Shown: positions 54,736 through 64,000 of the stretch, in pieces
Numbering within the stretch: position 1 is the stretch's first letter
Layout of the letters: the number at the start of each line of letters is the position of its first letter
The notes under the pieces: model-generated
Told to the model about the DNA's origin: nothing
What the model saw: only the letters and a program-made list of their open reading frames with translations
Databases searched by the model: none
DNA from: Pelobates cultripes
Taxonomy: Eukaryota > Chordata > Amphibia > Anura > Pelobatidae
Assembly: GCA_933207985.1 (NCBI GenBank)
Contig: OW240913.1
Location: 276,216,000 to 276,279,999, forward strand
Direction of reading: 5' to 3'
Length of the DNA stretch: 64,000 nt
Program-made: the position numbers and the translations under genes

Positions 54736-55810
54736 GATATATAGACATATATTATATCTATATAATATATGTCTAAATATCATACATATAATGTCATACT
54801 AAGTGTATTTTTATATTAATATGTACATATATTAATATAAAAATACACTTATAATTAAATTACACATGTATATATATAAAATATATAATAACTATATATA
54901 TTGTGTATATATATATTATTATAAAATATAAATAAGTAATTTAAATTAAATTTAAAAATGCAAAAATAATAATAAAAATGTTAAAGAAAATATATATCTA
55001 TAGGAAATTTTATTCTAACTGTATTTTGATATTAATATATATATATATATATTAATATCAAAATACTATTAGAATGAAATTGTATATATATCTATGTATA
55101 TATAAATAAATAAAAATAATACGAAATATACATATGTCCATATACAAAATTACATAAATAATTATATAAATATACACGTAGACTTCAAATATATAAATAT
55201 GCATATATATTTAAATTCTACGTGCGTATTTATGTAATATTTTTACATAATTATGTAATTTTATTTATTGCAATTTGAGGGACCTGCCTGCCAACCCAGG
55301 CCGAAAGTTCAGAGAATTTTATTTGCTAGCACTGTATTTTAACCTGTAACGTTCTACGACACCCTAAAACCTGTACATGGGGGGGGTACTGTTTTATGCG
55401 GGAGACTTCGCTGACCACAAATATTAGTGATTCAAAACAGTAAAACATATCACAGCGATGATATTGTCAGTCATAGAAAGTTACAGGGTAAAACAAAGTG
55501 CTAGCAAACTAAATTCTCTGGACTTTCTGCCTGGGTTGGCAGGCAGGTCCCTCAAATTGCAATTAATAAAATTACTTAATGGCCATGTGTTGAGCGATCA
55601 CATGGCCACAGGGGTCCTAATCCACCATGGGGAGACTGCCTGGGCTTCAGGCAGTCTCCCCACAATGGGAGCACCGCCGATCGCCGCCGGGGGAACGTCG
55701 GCGATCAGGTAAGTACATCTGACCATTAGGACGGTTCAGGACCGTCACCGGTCGGCAATGCAAAAATGCAGATGACGGTCCTGAACCGTCCTAGGTCGTT
55801 AAGGGGTTAA
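54341..55810. mobile_element. Complete 1.47-kb TTAA foldback element
   Basis: Begins TTAACCCCTTAAGGACC and ends GTCGTTAAGGGGTTAA; TTAA lies at 54,341-54,344 and 55,807-55,810. Arms of roughly 250-300 bp match in inverted form (GACGGTTCAGGACCGTC, GGGGAGACTGCCTG, GAGCGATCACATGGCC). A second, inner palindrome (55,259-55,430 against 55,440-55,570) centres on the CCTGTAAC unit shared with 40-41 kb. The middle is AT-rich with a long (TA)n. No transposase is encoded. The TTAA target is typical of piggyBac-like elements. Confidence 0.92.
54672..54740. repeat. A-run and (TA)n microsatellite
   Basis: A15 followed by about 30 TA dinucleotides with a few interruptions, inside the TTAA foldback. Confidence 0.95.
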
Positions 55811-56145
55811 ACATCTGTATAGACTCTGATAAAACAACCTCTTCATGCAGAGAATTCCACATCCTTATAGTTCTTACTGTAAGAAAACCTTTTCTTTGCC
55901 TTAGATTAAATCTCCTTTCTAAATGCGTGACCTTGTGTCCTATGTATAGCCCTGTTTATATATAGATTTCCAGATAATGGTTTGTACTGGCCCCGAATAT
56001 ATTTGTATAATGTCACCATATTCCCTCTGAGGTGTCTTTTTTCCAAACTAAAGAGATCTAAATTTTTTAACATTTCTTCATAACTAAAATGCTCCATTCC
56101 TTGTATCAGTTTTGCAGCTTGTCTGTGCACTTTTTCTAGTGCCAT

Positions 56146-56795
56146 TGTTATGGACAGAAGAATTAAAATAAAATGGCTATTTACTAATGTCTATTTATTC
56201 TGTGTTCACTATGTTAAAACTGGCTGCTAGAGTAAATATTCCCTTCCCCTCCCTACAATGTGTTCAGTTGCTATTTCCTCTGTAAATTCCTCATCCTGCT
56301 AGCATCCCCCTTCCCATCAGAGCAAGCCTCGTGTAACCAAAATTCTTGTGTTAACAGCTTCCTTTACTAACTCCTCCCCCACTTCCTTTGTGCCAGTTAA
56401 CAGCTATATGCCACGTGTAACAAAATGGAGAATCACTGTTAAAGTAACTGAAAGAAACTACTCACTCCCCCCTCCCATCGTGTATCCAATATAGGTGGGA
56501 GAAGTCTGTAATGACGACACTACATCCTGTAGGGGGGGTTTAGACAAGACCCCTTAGACTGTTAACCAATTGTTGAATGTATATTGTATGTTTAACTGTG
56601 ACTCTGTACATGACGTATTTCTACTTTAAAAGGAACTCCCACTCCAGGGAATAAAGGCATTCCTCAGGTTTTTCACTGATCAGAAACTTTGTCTCCGGTG
56701 TGAATTACTTCTAGGGAAAGCGTGCACGCATTAATTAATCAATTTGGAAGGAGTAGATAGACAAATAATCAAAGTTTTCTTTGGTATCTAAATCA
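56146..56795. mobile_element. Solo LTR of an endogenous retrovirus-like element (650 bp)
   Basis: Starts TGTTATGGAC and ends ATCTAAATCA (TG...CA), flanked by CCAT at 56,142-56,145 and 56,796-56,799, a 4-bp target duplication. TTTAAAAGG (56,624) may be the TATA-like box. AATAAAGG (56,650) is a polyadenylation-type signal, followed by a CTTTGTCTCCGG segment as in R/U5 (+ orientation). No internal coding sequence remains, as after LTR-LTR recombination. Confidence 0.88.
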
Positions 56796-57114
56796 CCATG
56801 ACATCCTTCTTTAAAACAGGTGCCCAAAATGGCACAGCATATTCAAGGTGTGGTCTTACCAGCAATTTATAAAGAGGCAAAATTATATTTTCATCCCGAG
56901 AATTTATGCCCCTATTTATGGCATTTATCACAATGCCTTACTGGTCTTAGACACTGCTGATTGACATCGCACATTGTTGCCTAATTTGTTGTCTATAACA
57001 ATTCCCAAATCCTTCTCATGTGTTGTTATCCCTAATTCCCTACCATTTAAGGTATAAGTTGCTTGTGCTTTCTTGACCCCAAATTGCATAACTTTGCTCT
57101 TCTTTGCATAACGC

Positions 57115-57565
57115 TTAATAACCCCTTCAGTCACTTACCTGGGCCCAGCGCCAATGTCCCTTGGTGCTGGCTCAGCTCCGCTCACGCTCCTCCCCTGCCG
57201 CTGCTGGCGGGGGAAACCTACTGCACATGTGCAGCAATAGCCACGGACATGCATTAGACTTCCCCATAGGAAAGCATTATTCATTGCTTTCCTATAGGGA
57301 TTCCGGCAACGCTCGACATCCTCATACAGAGCATGGGGACGTCAAACATCTTTTAAAACACTTTTCATGCTATAAGAACACGGAAGCACTATCTAGCGGC
57401 TGTCTGAGAGACAGCAACTAGAGATTGGATTAGCCCTGTAATCAAAACACTGCATTTTCTCCAAAATCTCAGTGTTTTGACTAACAGGGCTAAGGGGAGA
57501 GGGGCAAGGCACCCAGACCACTCCAATTTGCAGAAGTGGTCTGGGTGCCTACAGTGTCTCTTTAA
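57115..57565. mobile_element. TTAA MITE of the CACCCAGACCACT family
   Basis: Left edge TTAATAACCCCTTCAGTCAC, right edge GTGCCTACAGTGTCTCTTTAA. Contains a GGAAAGCA...TGCTTTCC stem at 57,269, an AACACTGCATTTTCTCC / TCTCAGTGTTTTGA pair and CACCCAGACCACT with its complement. Its left end abuts the CR1/L2 copy. Confidence 0.75.
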
Positions 57566-57892
57566 CTTAACTTTCACTGTATGTATAATTTAAAGAATGG
57601 AATACGTTTAATGTTTGTAGGCAGATATACAGTATTTACATAAATCTATCAATAATTTAAGATGCTTTAAAAATAAAGTCTTCACTTTAGTTTATTTTTA
57701 TCTAAAAAAAGTATTTTTCTATATATAGTATATTAATGCATTGTTGTCAGAAAAGTATCTATCCGTTGCTTCCTTAAACACCTTGTATAGGCATACTTTT
57801 TTAAATATACAGTAGAACTCCATTCTTGCCAATTTTCAGTTTTCTGTTTGCCAAGCACATTATTTATTTTTTTCTACATAATTGTAAAGCTA
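57566..57892. other. AT-rich spacer
   Basis: No gene or repeat recognised. Confidence 0.35.
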
Positions 57893-58456
57893 CAGTGAGA
57901 TAAAAAAGTATTTGATCCCCTGCTGATTTTGAATGTTTGAACACTGACAAATAAATGATCAGTCTATGATTTTAATGGTAGGTGTCTTTTAACAGCGAGA
58001 GACAGAATTAAAAAAAAAAAAAATCCAGAAAAACACATGTCAAAAAAGTTATAAATTGATTTGCATGTCAATGAGTCAAATAAGTATTTGAACCCCTATC
58101 AATCAGCAAGATTTCTGGCTCCCACGTGTCTTTTATACAGGTACAAACTGAGATTAGGAGCACTCTCTTAAAGGGAGTGCTCCTAATCTCAGCGTGTTAC
58201 CTGTATAAAAGACACCTGTCCACAGAAGCAAGTGCAAGTGGGACAAAATCCCTCCTGAGATATGTGCAAACCTGGTGGCAAACTACAAGAAACATCTGAT
58301 CTTTGTTATAGTCAACAAGGGTTTTGCCACAAAGTACTAAGTCAAAGGGGTCAAATAGTTATTTCACTCATTGACATGCAAATCAATGTATAACTTTTTT
58401 GACAGTGGGCAAACGTTCAAAATCAGCAGGGGATCAAATACTTTTTTCCCTCACTG
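57893..58456. mobile_element. Internally deleted Tc1-like foldback (third family)
   Basis: The ends CAGTGAG(A)TAAAAAAGTATT and AATACTTTTTTCCCTCACTG are flanked by TA at 57,891 and 58,457. A 27-bp stem at 58,148-58,200 (GAGATTAGGAGCACTC and its complement) marks the deletion junction. 58,240-58,340 on the + strand still encodes the transposase C-terminus ([13 protein letters not shown] then KGFATKY and a stop). It is non-autonomous. Confidence 0.88.
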
Positions 58457-58669
58457 TATATTGCTATGTTAAAGATGAACAAACGGAGATAAGAAATGCA
58501 AAAAAGGACTACAAATATAAAAATCTAAACAATGTCCATTTTTTATGAGGCTGAATTTTTACAGTAAGAACTGGTTTCCCATTGTCTTTAACTGGTGCTG
58601 TATGAAAAGCACTTCTGTGTTACAGGTGTCAATGAAATATTGTTCAGCTATCTTAATTTGCACACATAT

Positions 58670-58747
58670 TTAACCCCTTAAAGACACATGACAAATATTA
58701 TGTCATGATTCCTTTTTATTTCAGAAGTTGTGTCCTTAAGGGGTTAA
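58670..58747. mobile_element. 78-bp TTAA palindromic MITE, copy 3 (inverted)
   Basis: TTAACCCCTTAAAGACACAT ... GTGTCCTTAAGGGGTTAA. Same family as the copies at 3.1 and 3.3 kb in opposite orientation; the internal GTCATGATTCC is shared. Confidence 0.85.
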
Positions 58748-59580
58748 ATAATTCATAGAAACCAATGCAAAAAGCTATATATCTTAGTAGTTCAGTTGAG
58801 CATGATCTTGAGATTTAACATATAACTGCAGCGATTTTTGCAAAGTACCACAATTAAAATATGAAGCAGTGCTCGTTTATGGGCTTCACGTGCATGGAGC
58901 AGAGAGTTACGGTAAGCCTATGCACAAAACTTAAATTTTTGTCTCATTACCTGACCTCAATCTGCTCCATTAGGAAGGGATAAAATGAGTTACAGTCCAT
59001 TCTATTGGTCATGGGGCAGAGGGAATATATCCTATGGGCAATGGGGTATGAAAGGTCTGAGCACAATGAGCTTGTAGAATAGATGGACCACTCCTATGTA
59101 CAATACTACTAGGACACATTTGGGCCCCTGCAGTTGTTAATCAGGGTGAAGATCAGATACAAAATAGTACATACAGTGCCAAAACTATCTGGGAATGTTT
59201 ATACCACACAAATATAAAATATTTCATTTGTTTAAAAAAAATAAAAAAAAATAAGAATAGTGTTATGTTTAAAAAATGTGTACAATTGCTCTCTCTTTCT
59301 TGTGTGTGCACACACACTTACTCACACACAACCCCCTTTTTTGACTTTTTATTAACTGAGAACATTGCCCGCAAAAATATAAAGTTTTAAAAATGCTCTG
59401 TTGAGTCTAAATTTTAAACCACAATAACGATTCCAATTGAAGCTTGTAGATAATATGATGTTTACCAAAAAGAAGGATCATTCAACTTAACCAATCCTGG
59501 CATGTTGTCACAATTATATAAGAGGATTGCTGTTATTGTCCTCAGATGTCATGTAATGATACTAGATAGTATCACTCTGT
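58748..59580. other. AT-rich DNA, nothing recognised
   Basis: No exon or RNA gene was seen. A short CACACACTTACTCACACAC tract lies near 59,311. Confidence 0.35.
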
Positions 59581-59581
59581 A

Positions 59582-59735
59582 AGCTCCTTTGAGCAGGGTC
59601 CTCTTCAACCTATCGTTCCTGTAAGTTTTTTTGTAATTGTTCTATTTATTGCTAAATCCCCCCCTCTTATAACATTGTAAAGCACTACGGAATCTGTTGG
59701 CTTGGTATAAATGGCAATAATAATAATAGTAAATC
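59582..59735 (+). mobile_element. LINE/SINE 3' tail, second copy
   Basis: GTAAGCTCCTTTGAGCAGGG, TTGTAATTGTTCTATTTATT, GTAAAGCACTACGGAATC and TGGTATAAATGGCAATAATA end in (AATA)n. This is closer to the consensus L2-type tail than the 52.0-kb copy. Confidence 0.65.
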
Positions 59736-60480
59736 ATAACGTTATAAAGCAGTTCTTTAACATATCATTGATGCAATCCGCTCAGATTGTGACACAAAAC
59801 AATAATGTAGGAACACAATTTTATAAGCCTCATTATTTTTTAACATAAGAATACATTTTTAAAAAAACATTTATAGCTTAAATGTTAGTTTCTTATATCA
59901 CTCTTTACAAAGTAATGTTCTCTACTTTAAGAGGAATAAATAAATAAAAAGTAAACTTTTGTCACATAACTTTAATTAGGTTATTATTATATTTTTATGG
60001 TGAATTAAAATAAGCAAACAGATGTCCTTTATCATATAGAGGTTTTAAATTGTTTTATTTTTCATTTTCAAGAAAAATGTTTTTGATAGTCATGCTTCAT
60101 GTTTTGACTTACCTTATGACTTATCTTTTTATAATGTGCGTTCTACTGTTTACTGTTGTACATGGCCAAATCAATCCATGAGTGCAGAAGTAGTCAATAT
60201 AGCAGACTGATGACTGATACCTCTTCTCCATCTTGTTAAAAATTTGCGGTAAATCATTCTCTGGGTTTGTCATTAACAGTATCCATATTTTTATGAAAGA
60301 AATCCATGTGTGAATACAAAAATATATATATAGAGACATATTACATCACATATAATTTCTATAATCCTCAAGAAGATTGCATACCTAAAAGTGCCACTTT
60401 AGGCCCCAAAACATCTTCATGTCAGTAAAGTCATGTTGGGGTCTTGAAGTTCTGAGTACTGTTTTACCTTATGGGGGTTA
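59736..60480. other. AT-rich DNA, nothing recognised
   Basis: No gene recognised. ATGACTTATC/ATAAAAAGATAAG-type words only. Confidence 0.35.
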
Positions 60481-60600
60481 CACTGATCAGCCACAACATT
60501 AAAACTGCCTACCTAATATCTTATAGGTCCACCTTATGCTGCCAAACAACTCTAATGTGTTGAGACATGGACTCCTGTCTGGTAGTTCACATCAAAACAT
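60481..60600. mobile_element. End fragment of a fourth Tc1-like family
   Basis: CACTGATCAGCCACAACATT, TAAAACTGCCTACCTAATAT and ATAGGTCCACCTTATGCTGC follow the terminal sequence of a Tc1-like family common in fish and amphibians. It breaks off where LINE sequence begins at about 60,601. Confidence 0.7.
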
Positions 60601-61462
60601 TACATAGAAACACAGAATGTGACGGCGGATAAGAACCATTCGGCCCATCTAGTCTGCCCAATTTTCTAAATACTTTCATTAGTCCCTGACCTTATCTTAT
60701 AGTTAGGATAGCCTTATGCATATCCCACGCATGCTTAAACTCCTTTACTGTGTTAACCTCTACCACTTCAACTGGAAGGCTATTCCATGCATCCACTACC
60801 CTCTCAGTAAAGTAATACTTCCCGATATTATTTTTAAACCTTTGCCCTCTCTAATTTAAGACTATGTTGTCTTGTTGTGGTAGTTTTTCTTCTTTTAAAT
60901 ATGGTCTCATCCTTTACTGTGTTGATTCCCTTTATGTATTTAAATGTTTCTATTATATCCCCCCGTCTCATCTTTCCTCCAAGCTATACATGTTAAGATC
61001 CTTTAACCTTTCCTGGTAAGTTGTATCCTGCAATCCACGAACTAGTTTAGTAGCCCTTCTCTGGACTCTCTCTAAAGTATCAATATCCTTCTGGAGATAC
61101 GGTCTCTGGTACTGCGTACAATACTCCAAGTGAGGTCTCACCAGTGTTCTGTACAATGGCATGAGCACTTCCCTCTTTCTACTGCTAATACCTCTCCCTA
61201 TAAAACCAAGCATTCTGCTAGCATTACCTGCTGCTCTATTACATTGTCTGCCTACCTTTAAGTCATCAGAAATAATCACCCCTAAACCCCTTTCCTTAGA
61301 TGTTGAGGTTAGGACTCTGCCCTTGGGTTTTTACATCCAAGATGCATTATCTTGCACTTATCCACATTAAATATAAGTTGCCGCAACTCTGACCATTTTT
61401 CTAGTTTACCTAAATAATTTGCCATTTGGCTTATCCTTCCTGGAACATCAACCCTGTTACAT
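60601..61462 (-). pseudogene. CR1/L2-type LINE ORF2 3' half and tail
   Basis: Reading the minus strand from 61,462: KLEKWSELRQLIFNVDKCKI, then VIISDDLKVGRQCNRAAGNA, REVLMPLYRTLVRPHLEYC and [17 protein letters not shown]. Near 60,850-60,760 comes the YYFTERVVDAWNSL-like end, and the 3' UTR with CATAGAATGTGACGGC-type tail lies at 60,604-60,650. One frame break near 61,310 and a few further on. Same family as 43,708-44,187. Confidence 0.88.
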
Positions 61463-61486
61463 ATCGTAGTGTCTTACCATCAAGAC

Positions 61487-62830
61487 CTGAGTAGTTAGAA
61501 GGATTGCGGCCTAGCTGGGTTAACAGATACCTGACATATTTCTTGAAGGTAGAGATAGTAAGCACTGAGCCTTGTAATAAAAATAAGGCCTGTGATGGTT
61601 GTGATTTGGGATTTTGAAGGTAGGAATCAAGGACCGCAACTGGGCACCATTTATTGTGGGTAGGATATTATGTTATCTCTACTGGTGGTGCGTGTTGACT
61701 CGTTTTGGAATGTGGTAGAGCCAATATGTAGTGATCCATGTGTTTACGTAGGTGGGATTGTTGAAGACAATGATCTGTCTGAGTGGTGGTGATAGTAGTA
61801 AACTCTCTTGGCCTGAGAAAGCCGTAGAAGGCTATGTACATGGCTGTTTTAATTACTGGTAGTGGAATTAAATACATCCTAATAGGTTTGATAAGGATTG
61901 GAAAAGTTGGTTGTCTATTGGTAATCTCTGTGAGGTACGTGGGGAAACTGATTTCTGAATACCTCTGAGTATGTTCTTTTATCTGGTATGATGACATGAA
62001 GCTATGGTTGTTTGGCCATAGGGTTAGCATTTGGTGTTGAATAAAAATATATAACATGCACAACCTAAAATATATCAAACAAAGAGAGACCACAATAGTG
62101 TAGATAAGATAAATCACCAAAAAAGATAAAAAACAAGATACACTCACAAACATATGGGTGAAATAGGCAGAGTATGTAAATTTCATTCAAGGACTTCTTT
62201 TCTTCTTTTTTCCACTTTAAAAATTTCAGAGAGCCTTAGCATGCTCTGTAACTTTGAACTCACATGTTATAATGTACAGCAGTGTTCCCAGGCAGATCCT
62301 ATTCCACAAAGGCTTCTTATAATTAAAATATCCACACTGCTAAGTGTGGATATTTTAATTATAAGAGGCCTTTGTGAGTGTATCTTAGTTTTTATCTTTT
62401 ATGGTGATTTATCTTATCTACACTATTGTGGTCTCTCTTTGTTTTATATATTTTAGGTTGTGCATTTTATATATTTTTGTCTGTATTCAAGAAGACATAG
62501 AGGAGTCTTCGCACTACCTTTAAGGGTAATTTTTATTAATTTCCCCCTTTTCCACGATTGTTTGCCACAAGTGAAAATATTGCATTTTGCATATTTCTGT
62601 TTTTATATGTGGTGTTGAATGCCTATCAAATATAATTTAATTGTGTTGTGAGATAGTTTCAGTTTAAGATGGCAAAAAGAAGCAAAACCTAGGAGAGATG
62701 TTATGACAAAAGGTTGAGATATGTCGTGTTCCAATAGGAATCTTTTAAACAAGGTGAAGACTCTGTTATATGTCCTACGAGTATTGAATGAAAGTTGCAA
62801 TTGGGATAGTTCACTATGAGTATGTCTAAT
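61487..62830 (-). pseudogene. Ngaro-like tyrosine recombinase, split by an insertion
   Basis: The recombinase integrates the circular DNA copy of the retrotransposon without a classical integrase. N-terminal part (62,603-62,800): TRRTYNRVFTLFKRFL and HNTIKLYLIGIQH. After the insertion at 62,043-62,609 the frame continues with MLTLWPNNHSF and IAFYGFLRPREFT, which holds the first catalytic Arg. Near 61,560-61,490 KKYVRYLLTQLGRNPSNYSG precedes where the second conserved block (HxxR ... Tyr) should follow, but the element ends at 61,487. The catalytic C-terminus is therefore missing. Confidence 0.85.
62043..62609. mobile_element. 567-bp foldback insertion with 11-bp target duplication
   Basis: TGGTGTTGAAT lies at 62,032-62,042 and 62,610-62,620. 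Arms of about 100 bp (62,051-62,148 and 62,370-62,468) are near-perfect inverted copies, and a central AATTAAAATATCCACAC / GTGTGGATATTTTAATT stem forms the core. An unpaired tail of about 140 bp follows the right arm, as in the 10.6-kb foldback. The insertion splits the recombinase frame exactly between codons that are contiguous once one duplication copy is removed. Confidence 0.88.
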
Positions 62831-62889
62831 CCATGATTAGATGCTGGAATGAAGGAATGGCTGTGGCTGATTGAGCGGCTGTAGGAAGC

Positions 62890-64000
62890 GCTTGAAAAAA
62901 TGCCTGGAATTTAAATCAAGACAAATTGTCAGCGGCTATGTTACAAACACCTGGTACATGAAAGCAAACCAAAAAGAAATTGTGACATGCGGCCAACCAA
63001 GTGAGTTTCCTTAGAAATCTCATGATCGTTAGAGATGATGAGCGGCCCTTGTTGATGATATGGCATGTGGCTTGGTTGTCTGAGTAACAACAGACTGATG
63101 ACCCTGACCATAAATGACCCCATGCCACAGCAGCCGCCACAATAGGGTAGATCTCAAAAAAGTGCTGAGGTAGTGGAGAAACCTTCCAAATCCTGGACTT
63201 CTATAGGCCAACTGCCCCAAAGCCATTCATTCCCGTAGATTGCTGCAAAACCCGTGGTAGACGCCGCGTCTGACCATATGGTTGGTGAAGTGTCAGACAA
63301 ACCTGGGAGGAACATGCTTTTACCATTCCATGTAGTTAAGAAATTTGTCCACATGGGCAGATCTGGCGTGGCTTGCGTATCTAGGCACAGCCTATGATCG
63401 TCCTGTCGGAAGTATGGAAAAAGGCAAAGTAGTCTGGATATAAAAGCACGGCCTTGTGGTATGATGCACATGGCAAAATTTAAGGAACCTAGTAGGCATT
63501 GTGGCTCCTTGCGGTTGCAAGAACCAAGCAGGAGGTAGTGATTGATGTTGTTGAGAATATTCCCTATTTTGTCTTGTGATAAACTCGCTTGCATGGATGC
63601 CGAGTCAAATTGTATGCCAAGGAATTTGATGGTAGTGTCTGGGCCTTCTGTTTTCTTAGGGGACACTGGGACACCCAAGTGGTCAAACAGACTAATGGCT
63701 TCCTTGAGGCTTCTAGGGGGAAAGGTGTTCTCTTCGACCATCAATAAGTCATCTAGATAGTAAATGCAACAGTCTACATGCACTGAAACTACACGTACCT
63801 AAATTGTTGCAAATCTGGGATTTGACAAAAAAGATAATGGGATGACCCAATTTGTCTCTGGTAGTTCTCTCCGTTCTACCAGAGGTGCTAATGCCTGGAG
63901 CATAAGAGTGATCGTCCGCTGTGTTGGGTAAACAGCACAAATCACATCTCTATAAATACCAAAGGATAAAAACAAACTCAGGGATGGTCAGTTTCCTGTT
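62890..64000 (-). pseudogene. Ngaro-like RT/RNase H, runs off the window
   Basis: The minus strand shows YYLDDLLMVEENTF with the catalytic YLDD intact (about 63,755), then LGVPVSPKKTEGP, FLGIQFDSASMQ, and RNase H: WSDAASTTGFAAIYGNEWLWG. A single frameshift in a T6 run near 63,157-63,162 follows STTSALF; the other frame continues FEIYPIVAAAVAWGHLWSG, YSDNQATCHIINKGR and FHVPGVCNIAADNLS. Apart from this it is the best preserved retroelement frame here. N-terminal RT continues beyond 64,000. Confidence 0.88.

Larger units (their letters stand above)
54061..57114 (-). pseudogene. CR1/L2-type LINE copy interrupted twice
   Basis: Three minus-strand pieces join cleanly when two insertions are removed: 56,796-57,114 (VMQFGVKKAQATYTLNGREL, GITTHEKDLGIVIDNKLGNN), 55,811-56,145 (MALEKVHRQAAKLIQGMEHF, SLEKRHLRGNMVTLYKYIRG) and 54,061-54,340 (C-terminus and 3' UTR). 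These are the post-palm RT and C-terminal ORF2 of a CR1/L2-clade LINE. Insertions: a TTAA element at 54,341-55,810 and a solo LTR at 56,146-56,795. Several frame breaks are present, so it is inactive. Confidence 0.85.

Overview
This window looks like transposon-rich, gene-poor DNA from a vertebrate, most likely an anuran amphibian (frog). The reasons are the mix of repeats: DIRS1-like and Ngaro-like tyrosine-recombinase retrotransposons, a Penelope-like element, CR1/L2- and L1-type LINE fragments, at least four Tc1-like families, and many TTAA-flanked palindromic MITEs ending TTAACCCCTTAAGGAC or TTAAAGGACCACT. No host protein-coding exon could be recognised. The open frames that make sense are decayed transposon proteins; the others are low-complexity or shadow frames. 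The quiet AT-rich stretches (6.2-10.6, 14.6-16.5, 34.9-35.9, 50.5-52.0, 53.0-54.0, 58.7-59.6 kb) could be intronic or intergenic.

Layout. 0-4.6 kb: decayed minus-strand Ngaro-like element, followed by tandem repeats including a nine-copy 96-bp array. 4.7-6.2 kb: two 18S rRNA-derived fragments in swapped order, then a frog repeat. 10.6-11.8 kb: a giant near-perfect hairpin with a 14-bp target duplication. 13.5-14.6 kb: L1 3' end. 16.5-21.9 kb: MITEs, a foldback, a ~389-bp tandem array and a dead Tc1 transposon. 22-27 kb: MITE pieces and CA-rich DNA. 27.6-29.6 kb: Penelope-like reverse transcriptase with promoter-like flanks and long microsatellites. 30.5-34.1 kb: DIRS1-like gag and RT/RNase H, heavily mutated. 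36.3-39.1 kb: a 34-bp minisatellite carrying perfect splice-donor sequences, then ~2 kb of strand-asymmetric purine repeat. 39.7-41.2 kb: Tc1 end and a large TTAA element with ~372-bp units. 42.8-44.6 kb: Tc1 split by a CR1/L2 insertion. 44.9-50.5 kb: composite inverted-repeat element holding an LTR, a Penelope-type flank and an L1. 52-52.9 kb: TTAA MITE nest. 54-57.6 kb: CR1/L2 copy interrupted by a 1.47-kb TTAA foldback and by a solo LTR. 57.9-58.5 kb: internally deleted Tc1. 60.5-64 kb: Tc1 fragment, CR1/L2, then a second Ngaro-like element whose recombinase is split by a foldback insertion and whose RT runs off the window.

The proteins do not form a pathway. The value of the window is the dated nesting of elements, the 18S-derived module, the foldback insertions with long target duplications, and arrays that multiply a regulatory-looking motif (CTCF-like or U1-complementary). 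All identities were read by eye, without database searches.
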